NCBI GenBank assembly: GCA_020687485.1 | Contig: JAJEQR010000006.1 | Coordinates: 49,650 to 113,649, forward strand | Source of the DNA: Hominifimenecus microfluidus | Lineage (GTDB): Bacteria; Bacillota; Clostridia; Lachnospirales; Lachnospiraceae | Direction: 5' to 3' | Length of the DNA: 64,000 nt | In this document: positions 8,793-16,862 of the stretch, one piece after another | Layout: each line of letters begins with the position of its first letter | How positions within the stretch are numbered: the first letter of the stretch is position 1 | Translations under genes and position numbers: made by a program | The notes under the pieces: generated by a model | Databases searched by the model: none | What the model was told of the DNA's origin: nothing | What the model saw: only the letters and a program-made list of their open reading frames with translations

Positions 8793-10272
8793 AAAGGTCA
8801 AAGGTCTGCTTTCCAAAAGTGGGAAACGAGCTGTTTTCAAAGGAACTCTGGCTATGGCAGCGGTGAAACTGTTTGTCCTTACACCTTTGTTTTTGCTGGC
8901 ATGGATTACAAGGCAGACAACGGAAGCATCACAGACTTCATCGGAAGTCCTGGCAGTCACGGGCTTAGTGGGAGTAGGAATTATGCTTCTCACAATTTTA
9001 CTGATCCGTCAGGAATATCGGCAGACCAATCTGCCTGCTTATATGGAAAATGAACGGCTGCGCATGGAAATAGCGGATAAACTGGCACATGCGCCCCTGG
9101 AGGATCTGGATAAGCATACGCTGTCACAGCTTTCGGAGCATTTTATGCGGGATACGGACTTCAATGAAAAAATGGTTGCAGGAATCCTTCCGAATCTGTA
9201 TTCTGCAGCAATTGCGATTCCAATCAGTGCCATTTTCCTGGCAATGGTTAACCTGCCTTTGGCAGCAGGCGTATTTGCCATGATACCGATAGCCTTGCTG
9301 CTTTTGCTGGCAACAATGGGAATACAGACAAAACTGACGATGGAACAAATTCCCGTAAAAAGAAAAGCTACAGAAAAGCTTTACGAATATGTGGAAGGAC
9401 TTTCTGAAATTCGGGCGGAGGGTGTTCAGAAACAGAAGCAGGGAGAATTAAAAAACTCCTTGCAGCAGGCTGCAAAAAAAACGGCCCGGATGGAGCTGAC
9501 CTCAGGCGTCTGCGTGGCCGGAGCAGAGGTGCTGATGCAGCTTGGTACAGGTATTGTGGTTTATCTGGTCAGCATTTTTTTAAGCCGGCAGGAAGTAAAT
9601 CTGGCAGAAGCAGTCCTGTTTCTGGCGGTGGTATTTACAGTTTATGGTCCGGTTTCCGAAGTGTTTGCAGCCATTCCGGGCGGCATGTATTTTCATAAAA
9701 ATACCCAATGTATGCGGGAAACACTTGCGCTTGAGAATATGAAGGGCGAAGCATGTCCAAAGATAGAAACCTCAGAAATTCAATTTGAGAATGTCAGCTT
9801 TTCTTATCAAAAAAAACAGCCGGCAGTGGAGCATGTCAGCTTCCGCCTAAGAGAAGGAACGATTACCGCGCTGGTTGGTCCCTCCGGATGCGGAAAAACT
9901 ACGGTTGCCAATCTTTTGCTGCGGTTTCTGGAGCCGCAGGAGGGCCGCATTTTACTGGACGGAAATGATATTTGCCATATGAAGCCGGACTGGTATCTAA
10001 GTCAGGTTTCCTGCGTGTTTCAGGATGTCATTCTCTTTGGAGACACTGTCATGGAAAATATCCGCATTGGAAGACGTATGGCGACAGACGAGGAGGTTCT
10101 GCAGGCAGCCAGACTGGCATACTGTGATGATTTTATTGCCAGACTGCCCCAGGGATACCAGACCGTGCTGGAGGAAAACGGACAGAGCCTTTCCGGAGGA
10201 GAGCGGCAGCGGCTTGCCATTGCCCGGGCAATCTTAAAAAATGCAAAAATTTTGATTCTGGACGTAAAATGA
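8782..10272 (+). pseudogene. ABC half-transporter truncated inside Walker B
   Basis: A 496-residue remnant of the partner half-transporter. The membrane domain is complete. The ATPase has Walker A GPSGCGKTT and signature LSGGERQR, but the protein ends ILILDVK at the point where LLDEATSALD should follow. The catalytic glutamate, D-loop and switch histidine, about 85 residues in all, are missing. The upstream heterodimer partner is intact, so loss is recent. The best reading is that a mobile element inserted at about 10262-10268. The missing 3' end would then lie beyond the right edge of the window. The fragment may still be made but should not hydrolyse ATP at its own site. Confidence 0.85.
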
Positions 10273-10370
10273 GGTATAGATGGTAGGCGTGTATAGAGTG
10301 TATCCAGTTTACTCTTAGAGGAAAATAGGTACATGATACACAGATAATGGAAAAGAATGTGTATCTAGTT
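10262..10370. other. probable left end of the integrative element, with att-like repeats
   Basis: The ABC gene loses homology at about 10262-10268. Immediately inside lie two direct copies of GTGTATCYAGTT (10298-10309 and 10359-10370), an inverted GATACAC (10335-10341) between them, and another GTGTAT at 10289-10294. Such clustered direct and inverted short repeats are typical of recombinase or excisionase arm sites at ICE ends. No integrase gene is in the window; it should lie at the other end. The exact crossover and any duplicated core cannot be fixed without the right junction. Confidence 0.5.
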
Positions 10371-10558
10371 GAATATAGAAGCAGGTAGTAGGTATGAAAG
10401 AATAGGATTCTTCCATGCCGTTTTTTATTATAGAGAAAGAACAGATTGCACAGTATTGACCAGGTCATTTCAGTAGATCTGCTGAATAGCTTTCTTCCAG
10501 AAGTGTGGTATAGTCTTGTGCTTGGAACAGGGAAACGATACAGAAAGGAGAAAACGAT

Positions 10559-11167
10559 ATGTCAGTACAGCCAGATATCATCTGGAACGAGCAATGTCTG
10601 GGGATACGGATAGGAGAACAGGTATGTATCTATCTGAAAAAGCATAATGCGGAATACCAGAGACTGCAAAAGAAAATACTGGAATTTACAGAAAAGTATC
10701 CAGTGATAGAAACATTTATGGAGACGAATCAGTCAATCAGCCTAACGGAAGAAGAGCATAAGGCAGTACATCGATATTTCCAACTGGAGAGCGAAAAGGA
10801 AATGATAGAAGAAGAGTACCATTTTTATATGGGACAGGCTCAAATGATTTCTTATGGAGCTATGCTGGGGAAAATAAAAAAAGCAATACTGGGAAAGGAT
10901 GACGGTGACACACAGAAACTGCTGGAATTGCTGCTGGATACCTGGATTGATGAGATCGAAGAACAGCTGAAAGAAAATATAGCGTACCAGGGAATGCTGG
11001 AAAAAATATCAAAATATGAAGAACAGGTTCAGACAATGGGATTAGCAAAAGAAAAGCGAAAAACGATAGACGCATATGTTACTGAAGTCAGTGAAAGATG
11101 GATATTATATGCGGAATCTTTATATCAGGCCGGTATGCAGAAAATCTTAGAACTACTGAATCTGTAA
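10559..11167 (+). CDS. unknown helical protein, element accessory gene
   Basis: A 202-residue soluble protein, not recognised. It is charged and almost wholly helical, with heptad-like stretches around residues 25-95 and 120-170, and no cysteine pairs, signal peptide or membrane segment. AAAGGAG precedes ATG 10559. It stands alone, ahead of a divergent XRE gene, with a shared hairpin behind it. About 290 bp separate it from the truncated ABC gene; that gap holds the att-like repeats and no other gene I can support. Possibly a regulator or accessory protein of the element; no function is assigned. Confidence 0.7.
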   Translation: MSVQPDIIWNEQCLGIRIGEQVCIYLKKHNAEYQRLQKKILEFTEKYPVIETFMETNQSISLTEEEHKAVHRYFQLESEKEMIEEEYHFYMGQAQMISYGAMLGKIKKAILGKDDGDTQKLLELLLDTWIDEIEEQLKENIAYQGMLEKISKYEEQVQTMGLAKEKRKTIDAYVTEVSERWILYAESLYQAGMQKILELLNL

Positions 11168-11179
11168 TAAGGACGGATA

Positions 11180-11211
11180 AAATGGGGAAGCACGATTGAA
11201 CTTCCCCATTT
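11180..11211. terminator. bidirectional hairpin between convergent genes
   Basis: AAATGGGGAAG (11180-11190) and CTTCCCCATTT (11201-11211) form a perfect 11-bp stem with a 10-nt loop. It sits between the stop of the 202-residue gene and the stop of the minus-strand XRE gene, so it can end transcription from both sides. Confidence 0.75.
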
Positions 11212-11218
11212 GTCACTT

Positions 11219-11470
11219 CTATTCGTCTTTGCCATCAATGAGAAATATGTATGAAACCTGAAAGATTTCAGCAATGGCTTTTAATTCAAGATCAGTGACA
11301 TAACGCTTGTTTGTTTCGATTCTGGTGATTACATTTTTATCCATATCGTAACCAGCTAACTGGAGTTTATAGGCAAGATCACGCTGAGACATATTGTGAG
11401 TCCTGCGAAGCTCAATCAACCGTTGGCTGATCAGATTCTTCTCACCAGACCGTGTCCTTGGCTTTGGCAT
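11219..11470 (-). CDS. XRE-family helix-turn-helix regulator
   Basis: An 83-residue DNA-binding protein. The helix-turn-helix runs from about residue 13 to 70 (LISQRLIELRRTHNMSQRDL, then VITRIETNKRYVTDLELKAI). I start it at ATG 11470, preceded on its strand by AGAGGAAGAG; a longer frame upstream has no ribosome site and non-protein-like sequence. There is no effector domain. It probably regulates the divergent 114-residue gene and its own promoter in the 130-bp gap. Confidence 0.85.
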   Translation of the reverse strand: MPKPRTRSGEKNLISQRLIELRRTHNMSQRDLAYKLQLAGYDMDKNVITRIETNKRYVTDLELKAIAEIFQVSYIFLIDGKDE

Positions 11471-11601
11471 TTTAAATCTCTTCCTCTCTGGTAAAAGGAT
11501 GGCTTGTCTCACTTTTTGCACCATCTGTATTGATTTTAACGATTGGACAAGGTAGAATCGGTTGTAAAAGTGAGACAAAGTAGAAGAGAAGGGAGAAATA
11601 T

Positions 11602-11946
11602 ATGGAGCAGGCAAAGATAGAACAGCTTGCATTTTTATATCTATGCAGCGAGCATGATAAAAGGTTATTGCTGAAAAAAGAAAAAATGCCGTTAGCTGAT
11701 TTTGACAGGTTGACCTACTTGATTTACCATTTTGGTTTTAAGGAATACCATATAAAAGTGTGGATGGAATTTGCAGGAGAGTTCAAAAAGGAATGGGATT
11801 GTCTGGAAGCACTTCAGGAAATGGGGGGCTGTGTTGGAAACATAGGAAATACAGAATCAGAAATTAGCTTGCATAAAATGTGGATGCAGAATTTTTGTAA
11901 AAATGCACCCAAAGAAAGCAGAGAGTGGATTCAAAAATTGAATTAA
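11602..11946 (+). CDS. unknown 114-residue protein
   Basis: Not recognised. The protein is small, soluble and rich in Lys, Glu and aromatic residues, with no motif I can name. GAAGGGAG precedes ATG 11602. It is transcribed away from the XRE gene and lies just ahead of the AT-rich HEPN/Toprim-like gene, so it may belong to the same accessory island. Confidence 0.6.
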   Translation: MEQAKIEQLAFLYLCSEHDKRLLLKKEKMPLADFDRLTYLIYHFGFKEYHIKVWMEFAGEFKKEWDCLEALQEMGGCVGNIGNTESEISLHKMWMQNFCKNAPKESREWIQKLN

Positions 11947-12048
11947 AATATGCAGTAGAACATTTTTGTGATATCATTATCAATAGAGCAGATTTGTATT
12001 TTATGAATTTGTAAAAGAATAATGAAGCGAAAAGGTGTGAAGCTAATT

Positions 12049-13377
12049 ATGAGTGAATATGCAGATATAGTAATTGGAAATTTATCATTACATTGGTTTA
12101 GAAACTATTTGGATAGCAAAATCGTTAGTCTGTTTTTTTCAAAAAATGACCTTATTGTAGTAAATAATTGTAATATAGACGATGATGATAAAGATGCCGG
12201 AACATACACTAAATATATGTATAGGACGACTGTTCGGCGTGCAAAAGAACGCTTAGATGCACAGGGATTTGGACTTAATAATTTTGAAAAAATATTTAAT
12301 GATGAAATGGTTCAAGCAGTAGACTACTCATCTTTTTTGTATCATTTACAGGGAGATTATGATGAAGAGGACAAGAATAATGAAATTCGGATTAAGAAAA
12401 ATGTTTCATTAAAAAAATGGAAAAATGCAATGAAAAAAATTGTTTCTTATGAACTTGCAAATGGAAACATACAATTTGGAGGAACACTTTCAGAAGTTAA
12501 TATTACAACAGAGTGTGACAAAGTTATATTTTATTCTTTGAAAGATGAGGATAGCGAATCATTTTATGCTTTAAATCCTGAAATAATCAATTATAAATAT
12601 GTATACAGACTTATACTAGAATATTGTGCAAATGATATGGAGATAATATTGGATTTCTCAAATTTGGATAATTGGGCAGATGATTGTATTCCCAAAGCAC
12701 TAGCAGCGACAGAGAACGTTTCAAAAACAATTGTTCTTGTTGAAGGGTCAAGCGATAAAGATATTTTAGAATTTACGATGTCACAGTTATATCCTCATCT
12801 TTCAGATTTATTTTATTTTATGGATTTCAGTGATGAATCTGGTGGAAAAAGAGATGGAGGAACATCATATGTAATAAAAAATCTTAAAACTTTTTATTTT
12901 TCAAAAATTAGAGCAAATTTTATTGCAATTTTTGATAATGATGCAGAGGGATATTCTAGTAAATGCTCATTATTAAATGAAATAAAAAACTGGCCGGAAA
13001 ATTTTAGAATATTATTATATCCAGAAATTACAATGTTTCATAAATACCCAACTATTGCACCTAATGGGAAAATTGTGCCTGATGACATTAACAAGAAAGC
13101 TGCTTCTATTGAATTGTATTTGCCAGATTCCATTATAAAAACTGGTGGGAACTATTATCCAATTGAATGGGAATCGAGAAAACGAATACGAAATAAAAAT
13201 AATGTTGAAGAAGCATTATATCAAGGAGTGATTTCTTATAAAGATGATATAAAGCATAAGTTTCATGAAATGCGTAATAAAATTGAGAGAGGTGATGAAG
13301 TTTTTAAAACAGAAGAATGGAAAAATATGAAAAAATTACTAGAAACAATAGTATTCGCTTTTAATAACGAACAATAA
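12049..13377 (+). CDS. HEPN/Toprim-associated protein, putative defence gene
   Basis: A 442-residue protein. The N-terminal half (about 1-200) fits the HEPN/Toprim-associated N-terminal domain by its opening SEYADIVIGNLSLHWFRNYL. The C-terminal half carries Toprim-like acidic motifs: IVLVEGSSDKDILEF near residue 230 and IAIFDNDAEGY near residue 300. Toprim domains of this kind occur in OLD-like nucleases and other anti-phage proteins. The gene is much more AT-rich than the flanking ICE genes, suggesting separate acquisition. I start at ATG 12049 because AAAAGGTG precedes it; ATG 12022 has no ribosome site. The function as a defence nuclease is inference. Confidence 0.65.
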   Translation: MSEYADIVIGNLSLHWFRNYLDSKIVSLFFSKNDLIVVNNCNIDDDDKDAGTYTKYMYRTTVRRAKERLDAQGFGLNNFEKIFNDEMVQAVDYSSFLYHLQGDYDEEDKNNEIRIKKNVSLKKWKNAMKKIVSYELANGNIQFGGTLSEVNITTECDKVIFYSLKDEDSESFYALNPEIINYKYVYRLILEYCANDMEIILDFSNLDNWADDCIPKALAATENVSKTIVLVEGSSDKDILEFTMSQLYPHLSDLFYFMDFSDESGGKRDGGTSYVIKNLKTFYFSKIRANFIAIFDNDAEGYSSKCSLLNEIKNWPENFRILLYPEITMFHKYPTIAPNGKIVPDDINKKAASIELYLPDSIIKTGGNYYPIEWESRKRIRNKNNVEEALYQGVISYKDDIKHKFHEMRNKIERGDEVFKTEEWKNMKKLLETIVFAFNNEQ

Positions 13378-13406
13378 ATAGCAACGTAAACTAATGCAAA
13401 TATCAT

Positions 13407-13445
13407 GGGCAGGGCTCTTCGGGGTTCTGCCCTTTTTCTTTTTCC
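13407..13445 (+). terminator. rho-independent terminator
   Basis: GGGCAGGGCTC and GGGTTCTGCCC form an 11-bp stem with three wobble pairs around a TTCG tetraloop, followed by TTTTTCTTTTT. It closes the HEPN/Toprim-like gene and insulates the partition genes downstream. Confidence 0.85.
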
Positions 13446-13501
13446 AGACCAAAAGACCACCTGCTGGAAAAGAACAAGAAAAACCTGAAAGGATGTGGTG
13501 A

Positions 13502-14413
13502 CTTATCATTATAGGAATCGATCATGGATATTATGCCATCAAAACTCCCCATGTGTGTTTCCCGACTGGACTGACCGGGTACGATTATGAGCCGTATACC
13601 ATGCAGAATGTCCTGCAGTACAATGGGAAATTTTATGTGTGTGGAACTGGGCGGCAGACGCTGGTGAGAAGCAAGACTTCCAATGACAATTATTATCTTT
13701 TGACAATGGCAGCCATTGCACAGGAGATCCGCTACCGCCGGGGAGAGCGGAAAACAGATGTGGTTCTGGCAGCCGGCCTCCCACTGGCAAGTTTTGGCAG
13801 GGAGAAAAAAGGTTTCCGGGAATATCTGTTTCGGAAAGAGCAGCCTCTGCGTTTCCGGTACGAGGATGAGAGCTATGAGATCCGGATTCAGGATGTAAAA
13901 CTGTTCCCACAGGGATACTCTGCCCTGGCTCTTCACCCGGAATGTGTTCGGGACGAGCCTTCTGTTCTTCTCGCAGACATCGGTGGCTGGACCGTAGACC
14001 TGATGCGGCTGGACAACAGTGTTCCAAACGCCGCTACCTGCCGCAGCCTGGAGCTTGGTGTGATCCGGTGCGTGGATGAGATCACCGAGCAGGTACGCAG
14101 AAATACCGGACTGTCTGTAACGGACATTCAGATCGAACGTGTTCTGAACGGCCAGAGCTGCAGCATGGACCCGTCCGCAAAAGAAATTATTGTCCGGCAG
14201 GGAAGGCTCTACACGGAGAAAATACTGTCTGCAATTATGGAAGCCGGGTTCGATCTGAAAGCAATTCCGTCCGTGATCATGGGCGGCGGAGCCAGCATTC
14301 TGAAACGGCACGTGACACCGCAGGACGGGTTGTGTCGGCAGATTTACCTGACGGACGTACACGCCAACGCTTCCGGCTATGAGCGGATTGTGGGGCAGAT
14401 GTGCGCGAAGTAA
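13502..14413 (+). CDS. ParM-like actin-type partition ATPase
   Basis: About 300 residues. The actin-fold phosphate-1 motif is IIGIDHGYYAIKTP and the second phosphate motif is LLADIGGWTVDLMRL. A glycine-rich adenosine loop VIMGGGASIL lies near the C-terminus. This is the StbA/ParM family that polymerises to segregate plasmids and is common in Tn1549-like ICEs. The frame begins right after a TGA and has no ATG, GTG or TTG before the first motif: the codons are CTT ATC ATT ATA GGA. The first conventional codon, GTG 13553, would delete phosphate-1. An ATC, ATT or similar near-cognate start after AAAGGATG is therefore likely. Confidence 0.82.
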   Translation, partial: LIIIGIDHGYYAIKTPHVCFPTGLTGYDYEPYTMQNVLQYNGKFYVCGTGRQTLVRSKTSNDNYYLLTMAAIAQEIRYRRGERKTDVVLAAGLPLASFGREKKGFREYLFRKEQPLRFRYEDESYEIRIQDVKLFPQGYSALALHPECVRDEPSVLLADIGGWTVDLMRLDNSVPNAATCRSLELGVIRCVDEITEQVRRNTGLSVTDIQIERVLNGQSCSMDPSAKEIIVRQGRLYTEKILSAIMEAGFDLKAIPSVIMGGGASILKRHVTPQDGLCRQIYLTDVHANASGYERIVGQMCAK

Positions 14414-14694
14414 AGAGGCCCGTTTTCTCGTTCCGCCTGAACCTTGATAACCCAGATCACCAAAAGGCATGGGAGATCCTGCAAAGTGTTCCGGATGGAC
14501 AGAAGAGCAGCTATCTGGTTCAGGTGATTTTAAAAGATCAGGAAAATAACCAGCTGGAGAAAAGCATCCGGCAGGCAATCCGGGAAGAACTGGCAGGTGT
14601 TTCCATTTCTGGCTCCGGGGAGAGTGTTTCAAAAAAGGAAGAAATCCCGTCCCAGATGCTGGATTTTCTCTCCGGGCTTGAGGATGCATTCTGA
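14401..14694 (+). CDS. ParR-like partner of the actin ATPase
   Basis: A 97-residue protein starting at GTG 14401, overlapping the ParM-like gene by 13 bp. It opens with a beta strand and helix segment (VKRPVFSFRLNLDNPDHQKA) and contains helical sequence up to residue 75, with an acidic tail. By position and size it should be the DNA-binding adaptor that links a centromere to ParM filaments. The ribbon-helix-helix fold is only suggested by sequence, so the role rests mainly on context. Confidence 0.65.
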   Translation: MREVKRPVFSFRLNLDNPDHQKAWEILQSVPDGQKSSYLVQVILKDQENNQLEKSIRQAIREELAGVSISGSGESVSKKEEIPSQMLDFLSGLEDAF

Positions 14695-14777
14695 AAAAGT
14701 CAAGTCTTTCCTGGTGATAAAATAGCCAAATTTCAAGCAGTCAAATTAGTATAAATCACGGATTTTTGAAAGGGGTG

Positions 14778-14888
14778 ATGCCTATTGAATGTTATTGGAT
14801 CTGCATCCTTTGGGAGCTTTTGAGAGCCTCATATTCGTTGGGTATTGTGAATAGCTTTCTGTCACGTTTTAGGGTATGTTGTATGTAG
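14778..14888 (+). CDS. possible 36-residue hydrophobic peptide
   Basis: A short frame beginning ATG CCT ATT with a strong ribosome site (AAAGGGGTG) in the 218-bp gap after parR. The same GGTGATGCCTAT start context recurs at two other genes of this element (28097 and 38876). The peptide is rich in Cys, Trp, Leu and Ile. It could be a leader peptide or small membrane protein. Evidence is limited to the start context and composition. Confidence 0.35.
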   Translation: MPIECYWICILWELLRASYSLGIVNSFLSRFRVCCM

Positions 14889-14912
14889 AAAAAAGAAAGG
14901 AGAACGAACACA

Positions 14913-15485
14913 ATGGAGATGAAAAACATATGCGGAAAAATCCCGGTAGAGCTGCATGAAAAGCTAAAACTGGAAGTCGAAGAGTTAGGAATCAGCATAC
15001 CAAAATACCTTGAAATGGTAATCGAAGAACACATGACAAGAAAAGGAGAAAAGACGAACATGGCAGATTTAAGAACAGTAGCAGTACAGGTAACCGAGGA
15101 TTTATTTTCCAGACTGAAAGCAGTCCTCGCCAGGAATGGCATGAAACAGAAAGACTTCTTAATCGGGCTTATCGAAGATGCAATCGAAAAAGAAGAAGCC
15201 AAATGGAAAGCAGAGTCAGAGGAAGCCGAAGAAACAGAAATGGAAGATCCTGAGACTGCGAAATCAGAACCGGATGAAGAGTCAGTAGAACCTGAAGCAG
15301 AAGAGCCTGAGACAGAAGCACTGGAAGCTGAAACAGACGGAGAAATGACAGAACCGGACGAAGCTGAAGCAGATGAAGAGCCGACAGAGCCAGAAAACGA
15401 AGAGCCAGCGGAAGCAGAGCCAACAGAACTGGAAACCGAAGAAGCAGAAGAATCTGAGCCAGAGGAAGCGGAATCAGAAGAATAG
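14913..15485 (+). CDS. tandem ribbon-helix-helix-like protein with acidic tail
   Basis: A 190-residue protein. Residues 1-43 and about 50-95 look like two related units, each a short strand followed by two helices (for example KIPVELHEKLKLEVEELGIS and VQVTEDLFSRLKAVLARNGM), compatible with ribbon-helix-helix DNA binding. Residues 100-190 are a disordered tail of Glu, Pro, Thr and Ala built from loose EEPETE-type repeats. AAAGGAG precedes ATG 14913. It may bind element DNA in regulation or partition. The acidic tail could mimic DNA or recruit partners; that is inference. No known family name is claimed. Confidence 0.65.
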   Translation: MEMKNICGKIPVELHEKLKLEVEELGISIPKYLEMVIEEHMTRKGEKTNMADLRTVAVQVTEDLFSRLKAVLARNGMKQKDFLIGLIEDAIEKEEAKWKAESEEAEETEMEDPETAKSEPDEESVEPEAEEPETEALEAETDGEMTEPDEAEADEEPTEPENEEPAEAEPTELETEEAEESEPEEAESEE

Positions 15486-15518
15486 ACATCACAAAACAGA
15501 AACCAAGAGACGGAAACG

Positions 15519-15546
15519 GTGCAGAGAAATCTGCACTGTTTTTTTC
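15519..15546 (+). terminator. rho-independent terminator ahead of the cytosine methylase
   Basis: GTGCAGA (15519-15525), loop GAAA, TCTGCAC (15530-15536), then TGTTTTTTT. A GNRA-type loop with a 7-bp stem and U-run is a textbook terminator. It ends the acidic-tail gene and lies only 15 bp before the coding part of the methylase gene, so methylase expression probably depends on read-through. Confidence 0.88.
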
Positions 15547-15560
15547 GCAGCGAAGGGAGG

Positions 15561-16862
15561 CTGATAGCCGGAACAATTCGATTTTTTGACCTGTTCAGTG
15601 GAATCGGAGGATTCCGAGAAGGGCTGCACAGGGCAGGGGGCTTCACCTGTGTCGGACACTGTGAAGCAGATGCATATGCAGACCACAACTACCGGGTGCT
15701 GTTTGATACGGAAGGAGAGTGGTTCTGCAATGACGCAAGAAATATTGAAACAGAACGAATGCCGGACTTTGATCTTTTATGTGCGGGATTTCCTTGCCAG
15801 GCATTCTCAATCGCTGGACGAAGGGAAGGATTTGCCGATGCAAGAGGAACCCTTTTCTTTGAAGTTGCCAGACTGGTTGCAGACAAACGACCTGCGTATT
15901 TTCTCCTTGAAAACGTACCCGGTCTGCTTTCGCATGACAAAGGGCGGACGTTTCACACCATCCTCAGTACGCTATCTGAACTGGGGTATCATGTCGAATG
16001 GAAAGTGCTTAACAGCAAGGATTTCGGAGTCCCCCAGTCAAGGAAGCGGGTGTATATTGTCGGATATCTTGATGGAAGATGTGCCGGAAAAATATTACCT
16101 TTCCCAAAAGCAAATGGAACAGCTCTTATACAAGTCCATGCTGGCAAACAGGGAGAAAGAGTCTACGCAGAAGAAGGACTGAGCTGCACGCTGACCAGCG
16201 GGGCTGGTGGTATGGGCGGCAAGACCGGATTATACGAAGTCGGTATCCCAATCAAGGAAAACACCCGAAAAGGATACAAGATGGCCTACGAGGGGGACAG
16301 CATCGATCTCGGATATCCGGGAATCAACAGTCGCAGGGGGAGAGTCGGGCATGAGATCGCCCATACCCTGACGACCGGAAACCAGCAGGGAACACTGCAT
16401 TTTGTAGATATCTCCCCTCCGCCGCTGGTGACAGACGTTGCAAGATGTCTGAATACCAGACAGGATTCCAGCATCCATAACCACAGAGGCGAAAGTTCCG
16501 GGGTGCTGGTGGAAGAAGCGCCAAGGGCAGTGCTGACACCGGCCAAGGAAAAAGTCCGCCAGAATGGAAGAAGGATGAAAGAACCGGAAGAGCCAATGTT
16601 CACCATTACGGCAACTGACCGTCATGGAGTGATTTACCACGGCAGAATCCGCAGGCTGACGCCAAGGGAGTGTCTGCGGCTGCAGGGATATCGGGATGGT
16701 CAGATTTCCAAGATGGAAAAAGAAACATCGGATAACCAGCTTTACAAGCAGGCCGGTAATGGTGTCACTGTCAATGTCATTGAAGCAATAGGCAGAAATT
16801 TGAAAGCAGTAGATGAAGAGATCCAAAGCGGCTCACCTGTTCCAGAAGCGAAGGGTGGGTGA
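15561..16862 (+). CDS. DNA (cytosine-5)-methyltransferase
   Basis: About 433 residues. Motif I is FFDLFSGIGGF, motif IV with the catalytic cysteine is CAGFPCQAFSIAGRREGF, motif VI is FLLENVPGL, motif VIII is QSRKRVYIVG, and the C-terminal motifs are RRLTPRECLRLQGY and YKQAGNGVTVNVI. The target-recognition region (about 190-350) is long and glycine-rich. No restriction gene is beside it, so it is probably an orphan or anti-restriction methylase. The true start is unclear: no ATG, GTG or TTG lies between the upstream terminator and motif I. AAGGGAGG directly precedes CTG ATA GCC (15561); GTG 15519 is inside the terminator stem. Confidence 0.9.
   Translation: MIAGTIRFFDLFSGIGGFREGLHRAGGFTCVGHCEADAYADHNYRVLFDTEGEWFCNDARNIETERMPDFDLLCAGFPCQAFSIAGRREGFADARGTLFFEVARLVADKRPAYFLLENVPGLLSHDKGRTFHTILSTLSELGYHVEWKVLNSKDFGVPQSRKRVYIVGYLDGRCAGKILPFPKANGTALIQVHAGKQGERVYAEEGLSCTLTSGAGGMGGKTGLYEVGIPIKENTRKGYKMAYEGDSIDLGYPGINSRRGRVGHEIAHTLTTGNQQGTLHFVDISPPPLVTDVARCLNTRQDSSIHNHRGESSGVLVEEAPRAVLTPAKEKVRQNGRRMKEPEEPMFTITATDRHGVIYHGRIRRLTPRECLRLQGYRDGQISKMEKETSDNQLYKQAGNGVTVNVIEAIGRNLKAVDEEIQSGSPVPEAKGG

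Noticed and set aside
8782..10272. Truncation of the ABC half-transporter as a sequencing frameshift
   Set aside because: No reading frame downstream of 10272 continues the ATPase (no D-loop or switch motif), so sequence is truly lost.
13403..14689. Long minus-strand open frame opposite the ParM/ParR genes
   Set aside because: Composition is Pro/Ser/Cys-rich without domains, and the plus strand codes clear actin-fold motifs.
14792..15688. Serine-rich minus-strand frame of about 300 codons
   Set aside because: It is the complement of the Glu/Ala-rich repeat tail; the Ser runs come from the GAA/GAG codons on the other strand. No ribosome site.
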